23,544 nt of DNA from JAVVPL01 sp036655775 (GTDB lineage: Bacteria; Bacteroidota; Bacteroidia; Bacteroidales; P3), in assembly GCA_036655775.1 (NCBI GenBank), contig JAVVPL010000021.1, forward strand, positions 1-23,544, written 5' to 3'. This document shows, piece by piece, positions 1 to 8,000 of this stretch (position 1 is its first letter; each line of letters opens with the position of its first letter). A program made the translations under genes and the position numbers. The notes below the pieces were generated by a model. The model saw only the letters and a list, made by a program, of their open reading frames with translations, was not told the origin of the DNA and ran no database searches.

Positions 1-55
1 AAAATAAAATAAAATAAAATAAAATAAAATAAAATAAAATAAAATAAAATAAAAA
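1..55. repeat. (AAAAT)10 pentanucleotide tandem repeat
   Basis: Ten perfect AAAAT units run from the first base of the window to position 50, followed by five A that abut the ATG at 56. The repeat therefore fills the visible 5' untranslated and promoter region of the first gene. Simple-sequence repeats in this position can vary in copy number and change expression. Contigs also often end in such repeats, so the true length is unknown. Confidence 0.9.
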
Positions 56-1153
56 ATGAAACTCAAAAAAATCGTATTTCACAGTCTTAAATCTGTAAGT
101 CTATTGGCGGTACTTAGTGTCGCTTTGGTGTCGTGTAAAGATTCCGACCCAGATCCACAACCCATTCCCGAGGCCTTTGGTAGTGGTGTATATATAGTTA
201 ATGAAGGCGCGTATGGTCAAGGCAATGGCGATATCACCTATTACAATCCAAATACCTCTGCCCTCAACCAAGCTATTTTCAAAACAGCCAATACGCGTCC
301 TTTAGGCGATGTTCCTACGGATATTCTTTTTAATGGATCCAAAAATTATATCGTAGTCAACAATTCACAGCCTACAAAAATAGAAGTAGTGAATGCGGGC
401 AATTGCAAGAGCGTGTCTTTAATTACAGGTTTTTCCTCTCCTCGACAAATTTTAAAAATCAATGAAGATTTAGCATATATTTCCGATATTGCAGCAGGAA
501 AAATCCACAAAATAGATCTTAAAAAAGATGCCTATCTTGGCTTTATTCCTACTCAAAAAGCAGTGGAACAAATGTTGAAATTTGGCGATAAAGTATTTGC
601 TGCCAATTGGAGTAATGCTTACGTCGAGGGCGATAATAGCACTTTGCAGGTTATTGATATCAATTCAAACACGGTGGTACATACGCTCAATTTAGTTAAA
701 GAACCACAAAGTATGGTTTTGGACAAAAATAATAAACTTTGGGTACTATGTGCGGGAGGTTGGGATCCTAAAAGTGATACCCTTCCTGCTTTATATTGTA
801 TCAATCCCACTACCTATACCATTGAAAAAACCTTGTGGTTTGCCAACAAAAGTATGGCCCCTTCCAATTTGAAACTAAGTACCGATAAAGCCTCTCTTTA
901 TTATCTTTTGGGTGCAAATATATATAAATTATCTTTGGATGCCACCGCAATTCCAGCCACAGAGGCCGCCTATATCAAAACCACTGCAATGGGCTTGTAC
1001 AATATGGGTATTGACCCTAAAACAGGCGATATTTATGTAACGAATCCCAAAGATTATAGCCAAAATGGAGAAGTGTTGCGCTATGATAAAATGGGGAAAT
1101 TTATCAAATCGATCAGTACAGGCGTTGTGCCTAGTGCGGTTTTGTTTAAATAA
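56..1153 (+). CDS. YncE/DUF5074-type beta-propeller lipoprotein, BtuG-like
   Basis: The protein is 365 aa, with a lysine-rich N-terminus, a hydrophobic stretch and a lipobox LVSC giving lipid-modified Cys27, followed by the acidic KDSDPDP, so it should be an outer-membrane lipoprotein. The body opens with GVYIVNEGAYG and continues as repeated short beta-strand units (for example KIEVVNA, GKIHKIDL, STLQVIDI, DIYVTNP), the pattern of a seven-bladed YncE-like propeller with DUF5074. In Bacteroides, BtuG proteins of this type and size bind cobalamin at the cell surface and work with a BtuB TonB-dependent receptor. No receptor is visible here because the window starts just upstream, so cobalamin binding is only an inference. 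The ATG is the first Met and lies directly after the AAAAT repeat. A strong hairpin follows the stop. Confidence 0.75.
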   Translation: MKLKKIVFHSLKSVSLLAVLSVALVSCKDSDPDPQPIPEAFGSGVYIVNEGAYGQGNGDITYYNPNTSALNQAIFKTANTRPLGDVPTDILFNGSKNYIVVNNSQPTKIEVVNAGNCKSVSLITGFSSPRQILKINEDLAYISDIAAGKIHKIDLKKDAYLGFIPTQKAVEQMLKFGDKVFAANWSNAYVEGDNSTLQVIDINSNTVVHTLNLVKEPQSMVLDKNNKLWVLCAGGWDPKSDTLPALYCINPTTYTIEKTLWFANKSMAPSNLKLSTDKASLYYLLGANIYKLSLDATAIPATEAAYIKTTAMGLYNMGIDPKTGDIYVTNPKDYSQNGEVLRYDKMGKFIKSISTGVVPSAVLFK

Positions 1154-1191
1154 AAAGATAGGGCACTCTAATTTAGAGTGCCCATATCTTT
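1154..1191. terminator. bidirectional intrinsic terminator between convergent genes
   Basis: A perfect 10-bp stem GGGCACTCTA / TAGAGTGCCC has a 3-nt ATT loop. The outer arms AAAGATA and TATCTTT extend it by 7 bp across a single bulged base. It sits immediately after the lipoprotein stop codon and downstream of the convergent metalloprotease gene. Read on the minus strand the stem is followed by TATCTTTTTA, so the U-tract is better in that direction. Confidence 0.8.
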
Positions 1192-1234
1192 ACTAAAAAA
1201 CAAACCTTCTTAAAACCAAAACCAAAATTATAAT

Positions 1235-3349
1235 TTATTTTATCGAAAAAATCCTTGTTTCTACCCTGTCTTTATCTTTTACTTTTAAAATATACAATCC
1301 ACTTTTAAAGACACTTGATGAAATTTGAAATTCAGTTCCATTTCCCCTTTTTACAATAGGAATTTCATTGCCTAATAATGTAAATACGCTAATTTCAGGC
1401 GTGTGCCAATCTTCGTTTAATTGCAAATAAAATTCACCTTGATTAGGATTTGGATATAAACAAATCGTTTTTTTTGCAGCAATTTGTATGTTTTTAACCG
1501 TAGAATCGGCTTGCATATTTTTTCTGCAATCTTTCAAAAAGGTGCGCATATAAGCGGACTGTTCTTTGCTAAACATACAGGCACAAGGTAAAGCGTAATC
1601 CATATAATTTTCCACTTGAACCAAATTTCCACATTGCATCACGGGATTATCGCAAGCAGTTTCGGCATATTGCGTATAATGGGTCAAAGGAGTATCTTCA
1701 AATCCATCATCCAATACAAGCGTTTTGCCATCATTGGTAATTAAAATGATATTAGGATGTCGAATACCAAAATAATGGCCTAATTCGTGAATGGCTGTTT
1801 TGCAGGTAGCTTGAGGGTTTTTTTCTTGAGCTCCTCCAAAGGTATACCAGGTATCCACGGTCAATCCGTCCAATTTTTTAGCCTCATCCGACACAATCCA
1901 TTGTTCCCAAAAGCGAGAATTTTCTCCCGAAAGCCATTTGAGAAGATCATCTCCAGAGGCTTTATCGGTAGCTACGGGTTGGGTAACAAATCCGCCTATA
2001 TTACTTTTCCCTTCCATTCCTCCCAAATCGGCCACGTAAATATTGATATATTTTTCGTTGTCCCAATTTAAGGCTTGCCCATTTTCATCAAATTTAAATG
2101 CGTATTTTTTAACAATACTAGTATCTCCAATCATAGGAAAATAACTAGTTTTAGTAGTATGATAAAGGATTCCAGAACTTGGATTATTTTCAGGATCTCG
2201 ATTGGCCAACACAAATTTGATATTTGGATTGCCCACAACGTTTTTAAAATCGGCCCTTACTTCTTGCTCCTTTGTAGTGGTATAGGCTTGGTTGATTTTC
2301 TCCAAAAATTTATGCACCTGTGTTTCTGAAATTTTCTCCTCAGGAGTGGCTGGATTATACACAATATGCACCACTACGGGTACCTTGAGTTCTTCGCCAT
2401 TATCATTTGTCATTCTTGATTTTTTCAAAATTCGTTGATGGTCTTCTTCCCATTTTTCGTATAAAGCAAAATGCCTTGGATCGGTTTGTATATTTTCTCC
2501 CCACACACCTAAAGTAAAGTTTTGGGTGTTTGTCAAAAAGTTTGAGCGAGACATTTGTTTATCGCGTGGAGGAGGTGCTTGCAAACTATCACAATCGACA
2601 ATACCTTTTTCATACATCCAAGCATTATTCGATTTTACATAGCGTTCCAAATTGGGCGTTGCAAGTGTTTTATCTCCATTTTGGGCACAGAGCAATCCCA
2701 CAAATATTACTTCGGGTATAGGCAGGTTTATTAAGCCATTAGCATAGACTTCGGGATAGTAATTGATGGATAGAAAATCAATATTATAATAGCCACTCAT
2801 GCGAATACGAGAAGTGAAATCTTTATTTGTGCTAAACCGACTAGTACAAGAAGGCATCATCCGAATCACAGGAATTTTTTTCCCGTCTATCGTAAGGGTA
2901 TCTCTATAGGATACTTCCACATAATCAATAATACCTTGACTGTTGTTTGCAGTTTCTATCATCAACCATTTGTCTCCCGCTTGTGCATCCATATCGATCC
3001 ATTTAAACCATTGCTTTTTGCGTTTTTCCATCAAATAGGCTTTATTTCCTTGCCTACAAGCAATAAAAGAGCCCGTCTTTACACCTTGAGGGGCAAAAGT
3101 GGAATATTTTGTTTTTTGAATCACTGAGCCCCTAACGGCAAGGGTATCGTTTGGAAATTCGTAAATAGCTGCTTTTACAAAAGTATCTGCCACCACTTCG
3201 TAATGAATATAGCCATAAAAACTCTCTTCAGCAAACCAATAATTCCAATGAGAGCCAATAGGAGCAAAGGCTTGAGTGGATGATTGTGCAAAACTAGATC
3301 CACAAGCATAAAGGCAAGCAATAAGACAAATTAATTTTATAGGTTTCAT
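1235..3349 (-). CDS. M43-type (pappalysin-like) zinc metalloprotease, T9SS cargo
   Basis: The protein is 704 aa with an N-terminal signal peptide, probably cut at SFA|Q near residue 21. An LYAC just before it could be misread as a lipobox. Residues 25-260 are a secreted N-terminal region of the kind that begins FAPIGSHWNYW in many Bacteroidota proteins; I assign it no function. The catalytic domain has HELGHYFGIRH with zinc ligands His521, His525 and His531 and catalytic Glu522, the HExxHxxGxxH motif of metzincins. A Met-turn follows at NYMDY (Met583), then CACMFSKEQ, typical of MEROPS M43 peptidases such as ungilysin. The C-terminal ~75 residues, starting LYPNPNQGEF near 631, are a type A sorting domain, so the enzyme should cross the outer membrane by T9SS and be surface-attached or released. 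It is probably transcribed separately from the gene upstream, from which an inverted repeat separates it. Confidence 0.9.
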   Translation of the reverse strand: MKPIKLICLIACLYACGSSFAQSSTQAFAPIGSHWNYWFAEESFYGYIHYEVVADTFVKAAIYEFPNDTLAVRGSVIQKTKYSTFAPQGVKTGSFIACRQGNKAYLMEKRKKQWFKWIDMDAQAGDKWLMIETANNSQGIIDYVEVSYRDTLTIDGKKIPVIRMMPSCTSRFSTNKDFTSRIRMSGYYNIDFLSINYYPEVYANGLINLPIPEVIFVGLLCAQNGDKTLATPNLERYVKSNNAWMYEKGIVDCDSLQAPPPRDKQMSRSNFLTNTQNFTLGVWGENIQTDPRHFALYEKWEEDHQRILKKSRMTNDNGEELKVPVVVHIVYNPATPEEKISETQVHKFLEKINQAYTTTKEQEVRADFKNVVGNPNIKFVLANRDPENNPSSGILYHTTKTSYFPMIGDTSIVKKYAFKFDENGQALNWDNEKYINIYVADLGGMEGKSNIGGFVTQPVATDKASGDDLLKWLSGENSRFWEQWIVSDEAKKLDGLTVDTWYTFGGAQEKNPQATCKTAIHELGHYFGIRHPNIILITNDGKTLVLDDGFEDTPLTHYTQYAETACDNPVMQCGNLVQVENYMDYALPCACMFSKEQSAYMRTFLKDCRKNMQADSTVKNIQIAAKKTICLYPNPNQGEFYLQLNEDWHTPEISVFTLLGNEIPIVKRGNGTEFQISSSVFKSGLYILKVKDKDRVETRIFSIK

Positions 3350-3380
3350 ACGTAAATAATTTTAACAAATGATTTAAAAT

Positions 3381-3438
3381 CCACTCCTATCAATTTATTT
3401 TCAAATCGTTTTTAAGAGAATACAATGGATAGGAGTGG
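3381..3438 (-). terminator. putative long-loop hairpin after the 537-aa cargo gene
   Basis: A perfect 11-bp inverted repeat, CCACTCCTATC and GATAGGAGTGG, is separated by a 36-nt AT-rich spacer. It lies in the 97-bp gap just downstream of one cargo gene and upstream of the metalloprotease gene on the same strand. On the minus strand the right arm is followed by ATTTTAAATC, not a strong U-tract. It could be a terminator, or an RNA structure or operator controlling the metalloprotease. Confidence 0.5.
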
Positions 3439-3446
3439 TGATTTAT

Positions 3447-5060
3447 TTATTTTACAAGGCTGATTTTTTTCTTTTCCAAAGCATTTTGAGTTTGAATTTG
3501 TAAAATGTAAAATCCTTGGGCAAGAGAAGCTACGGATATGCTTTGCATCTCTTGGTTTTGTCCTTCTTCTTGCAATACAATTTGTCCTGAAAGTGTGTAA
3601 ATTGTAATTTGTTTAATTGCACTTGTGCTTTTTATGTTGAGTTGTGTACGTACAGGATTAGGATAAATTTGTACCGATACCTTGTCTGTTTGATCGATAG
3701 CTAATTTTTGAATAATTTTTCTACAAGTATCATTTTTGCGATAGGTGTCTGTTTGTAATTTGGTGTACGCAGTTAATGTATAGGTGCTCAATTTACTTAA
3801 ATCGGCTTTTTGTTCAAATGTATATTGAACACTTCCTCCAGGGGCGAGTTCTTCAACAATAGTGCCCGACAATTGAATATTATTAATTTTACAAACTACA
3901 GGAATTGTATTTACGGCAGACGTGCCCAAATTTTTGACTTCTAGAGTCACTTTTTCGGCATTGCTCCATTGGGTGCTCGAATTGGGATCTATAATTTGGC
4001 TTACACTTACATCAAATTGATCGGCAGGTCGATCAAATTCAGACCAATAATATTGCAAGCGCGTAAGTAAACTCCAAGTAGTGAGTGAAGTGGCTTTATT
4101 ATTGGACGAATAATCAATACATCCATTTTCCAAATAAAAAGTAGTTGTTTTTTGCCAAGGAGCCCAAGGATCGGCAAGAGTGGTATCTAAAAAAGCTCTG
4201 AAATAAATATGTTCTATTTCTTTATTTTTGTCATTGTAGCGCCAAGTGTTGGCTTCAACAGGTTCTATAGAACCTAAGGTAAACATATAACGGTGAGTTC
4301 GGAGTAAATTGCCTTGTGGATCGTAACTCATCGTATCCCAAGTAAAATCAGCCCAAGTATCATCGCCAAGCCCCGTTTCGCTAGATAAAAATTTGAAACC
4401 TTCGGCGTACAAGGGTTTGTTATATTTATTAAAATCTCGATTATTCAATTTAAAATAAGGAATATATTTATCCAAATCTGCAACCCAATCGCTGGTAGTT
4501 TCACTAAGCGTACGACCGAGTGAATCGTAGACATAATCTGCTTTGGACCCTATTTTCCATTCTTCACTGTTGGGATTATAACTATCATGTGCTTTTTCGA
4601 TGACTCTATTTGAATCGTCATAAACATAAATTTCTCGATATTTAGGAGTTAATTTTTCTAATTCGAAGGAATAGGGCATATTGATATATTGACTCAAGCG
4701 ACCTTTTTCATCATAAATAGAAGTGTCGCGTAAAGTTACTTCCCATTTTCCATTTACCAACGAAAGTACTTCTGAACTAATTTCTTGTCCATATTTATTA
4801 TAATAGCTAATGCCCCGGCTATCTAATTGTTCAGCACTACCACTTGTAGGTTTGAACAAAAGAATAGAGTCTATAACATATTTAGGTTTTTGAATTTTTG
4901 CAACGATCTTTGCATCGTTGGAGTAAGGGTAGTTGGCGGGTATTGTCCTCATTTTTGCATAGTCGGAACTAGAAGTTAGAGGCATCGTGGGTACTTTTGC
5001 ATCTATTGCCGTATAGGTAAATAACAATAAGGCGAGTAGAACGTTTGCGTTTAGTTTCAT
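3447..5060 (-). CDS. T9SS cargo protein with YD-like repeats and one CARDB-like domain
   Basis: The protein is 537 aa with a signal peptide likely cut after AIDA (about residue 21). Residues ~60-320 contain recurring Y-D-x-x-G units (YDEKGRLSQ, YDSLGRTLSE, YDPQGNLLR) and related YDDSNRV and YNDKNKE, resembling the YD repeats of RHS-type proteins, which form beta-structure. Residues ~345-455 (DVSVSQIIDP ... VKNLGTSAVN ... RKNDTC) are one CARDB-like Ig-fold module nearly identical in pattern to those in the giant protein upstream. The last ~75 residues (VQIYPNPVRTQLNI ...) are a type A sorting domain. The gene begins 26 bp after the stop of the 1366-aa gene, so the two are likely co-transcribed. 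The binding target or role is unknown; a cell-surface adhesin or structural role is an inference. Confidence 0.8.
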   Translation of the reverse strand: MKLNANVLLALLLFTYTAIDAKVPTMPLTSSSDYAKMRTIPANYPYSNDAKIVAKIQKPKYVIDSILLFKPTSGSAEQLDSRGISYYNKYGQEISSEVLSLVNGKWEVTLRDTSIYDEKGRLSQYINMPYSFELEKLTPKYREIYVYDDSNRVIEKAHDSYNPNSEEWKIGSKADYVYDSLGRTLSETTSDWVADLDKYIPYFKLNNRDFNKYNKPLYAEGFKFLSSETGLGDDTWADFTWDTMSYDPQGNLLRTHRYMFTLGSIEPVEANTWRYNDKNKEIEHIYFRAFLDTTLADPWAPWQKTTTFYLENGCIDYSSNNKATSLTTWSLLTRLQYYWSEFDRPADQFDVSVSQIIDPNSSTQWSNAEKVTLEVKNLGTSAVNTIPVVCKINNIQLSGTIVEELAPGGSVQYTFEQKADLSKLSTYTLTAYTKLQTDTYRKNDTCRKIIQKLAIDQTDKVSVQIYPNPVRTQLNIKSTSAIKQITIYTLSGQIVLQEEGQNQEMQSISVASLAQGFYILQIQTQNALEKKKISLVK

Positions 5061-5086
5061 CTTGTTTGTATTTTAATGTTTATATT

Positions 5087-8000
5087 TTAACCAATTATAA
5101 GTTTCAATTTTTGAATTTTTCCAAAATTCGATTTTATATTTACATAATAAATCCCTGCTTTAAAATCTTTGACCGACAAACTATATTGAGATATCGATTG
5201 AAGTTGTTTGAAAAAAACTTGTTGCCCTAGAGCATTGAATATCGCAATGGATTGAATATGATTTTTGCTTTGTATTTCTACTCTATCATGTGTAGGATTG
5301 GGATATAATAGAGCGAAGCTCGCATCTTCCGATTCTAAATTGAGTGTTTCCACACTCAGTACATAAAGATCGTTGTCGGGGTTGATATCATTAGGTAAGA
5401 GAGTGTAAGCGGCTATTTCATATTTATTTTTAGTACTCATATCTACACTTTGTTCAAACGTATAGCTCACACTATCGTGAGGTGCAATTGTTTTATTGAG
5501 GATTCCTTTTAAATTTAAAGCATCTACATTGCATTCCACGGCAACATTGCAAAGTGCTGTATTGCAAAAGTTTTTTACAATAATACTAATTTTCTCTTGA
5601 GTGGATAGTTTGCTCGATACTGGAGAAGTGATAGCTACAACCCCTGCATCTACTTCTGCTTTTTGGCATACAATAGAAGTGTGCAAACTGTCATTTTTTG
5701 TGTTCCAATCGTTGAGCACCGAAGTCCAAACCGTTAATAAATACGTTTTAGGATCCGAAAAATTGAACAAACGATCAAATATATATACTAAACTATCTTG
5801 AGGCGTAATACTATCTGTGATAATTTCTTGTACTTGCGTGCTGTCAATTAGATAATTTACGGCAATGTTTTTTAAAGAAAGTTCGCCCGTATTTTTGATA
5901 CAAATACGAATGGCTTCTTGCTCTAAATTTAAACCGCTTTTTGGGGAAAGAATAGCCATAAGTGCAGCATCTGTTTTGAGCGATTTTACAGTTTTATGGC
6001 AACTATCATTCGCTTTATTGGCATCCTTGTCCACTTGGGTGTAGGCTACTAGGGTATGGGTTCCTACAAGATGTAGATCCAGCGGATCGTTAAATTCATA
6101 AATAATACTATCCAACGCATTTAATCTATGAATGCTGCCTTTTATAGTTTCTTTGCCCGCAGTACAAACTAAAGGAATATCATACAAATCGACCTTACTA
6201 AAATTCTTAACTTGAATTTTAATTTTTTCGGTGCTAGTCATTGCTTTGTCCGTAGGTTCAAGTATGGCACTAACCCCTGCATCGGGTGGTATTTGCGTAC
6301 TGACCACACTTTTATAAACGGTATCTTGTGTGCGATTGATATCCGAAAACACTTGGCTTTGAATTTGTATTTGATAGGTTTTTTCTGCCGAAAAATCAAA
6401 AGAGTTAACAAAAGTAAACAGTGTAGAATCTCCTTGCGCAAGGCTTTGTTTTAGCGTGTCGTATGCTTTCACCTCTCCATCAATAAGCAATTCTAAAGGA
6501 ATGGTATCGATATTTCCTTTGCCTTGATTTTTAATCCAAACACTTATTTGTTCATGATTGCTAAGCATACCTGAGGAAGGATTTTGTATACGAAGCAAAC
6601 TTACATTGTGGATAGCTAAACTTTGGATCGCAAATGACAAAGTATCATTGGAGTGATTGGCATCTTGGGTTTGATTTGTAAACACTTTTATAAAATGTGT
6701 TTTTACTTCATTTAAGTCGATATCTGAAAACGTAAAAGAAATTTCTTTACCCGCGGTAATTTGAGGATTGGGATCTAAATACGAAGAATATATTTTATCG
6801 TTGACTTGGCAATAGATATTGGCCCCTTGAGCGGTCACCNNNNNNNNNNCTTCGTTTTTTACCTTTACTTGAATTTGTTCGTTTGTATCAAAGATTTTAT
6901 CTTCTAACGGGGCTATTATTTGGGTTACAGCCAAATCAATCACAGCATTTTGAGGATTTTGTTTTGCTACCGAAATATTTCCTATTTCTATGGTTTTGGT
7001 GGCTCCATACGTATGTAAACTAATTGCATAGTCTCCATCTTTGGGCACTCGAATGTAATACATCAATCCAGGTACAGAAGGTGCTGTGGTGCGTTTAAAA
7101 TTTTGAAGATCTGCCAAAGGTTCAAATTTTGTTTGCGGATGGTTGGATTGGCCTATGGAAATACGTAAATTGCAAGATTCAGAGTTATTTGTATTTTTGG
7201 TCGATAAAAACAGGTTATACAAAGTGTCGGCTTGTAGGCTAAGGTGTCGAGATATTAAATAATCATCCGCATCGTTTTCATTTGGGGTGTATCGGAAAAC
7301 GCCATTTTCTTTTTCCCAACGACATCCATCTTGATTTTGATCCAAAATAAGCCAACCTTCAGCATTGGGATCTGCTCTGTAATAAGGAGTTGCTGAACTT
7401 AAGTTAGTCAATGACATCGACAGGGTGTCGTTGATTGTATTTTTGTCTTCGATCCAAGTGCCCCAAATGGAAATCTTTTTTAGTGTATCCGCTGTAAATG
7501 AAACAAAATTTGAGAAATAAACCGTTTTTTCTTTGTAGCTTTCAAGCGCGAGGTCAATAGTTTCTTTAACTGGTGTTTCATCATTGATTTGATAGTATAT
7601 ATCCATGTTTTCAATTTTCTTTTTCCCATTATTGAAAACCACAAATCCAAAAGGAAGACTATCTAAATTTGATATTTTATCTCCAGGACTCAAAATTTCT
7701 AATAAACTAAAATCAGCAGAAAGACTTTTTTCAATGGCAAATTGATCAATCATAATTTTGAAATCAAGAGAATTTGCATAGTTTACTTCAAATCCAACAT
7801 AATAAATTCCTTGTTCCTTAGGACTTATTTCCACAATAGTGCGTTTATACGTATCGGATCCAATTTCTTTTTCAAAAAGGTTTGTTATTTTTTTTAAACT
7901 ATCTCCATCTTGTGTATAGAGTCCCACTTGCAAAGGTAAACTTCCTTTTTGGGTACTGTTTACTCTAGAATAAAATTGAATTTTATAATTTTGATTGGCT

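Noticed and set aside
1..55. CRISPR-like or satellite array
   Set aside because: The unit is only 5 bp with no spacers; it is a simple-sequence repeat.
4901..4920. 7-bp inverted repeat CAACGAT / ATCGTTG
   Set aside because: It lies inside the coding sequence of the 537-aa cargo gene and is short enough to occur by chance.
3447..5060. Polymorphic RHS toxin
   Set aside because: There are few YD-like units, no RHS core motif and no C-terminal toxin; the C-terminus is a T9SS sorting domain.
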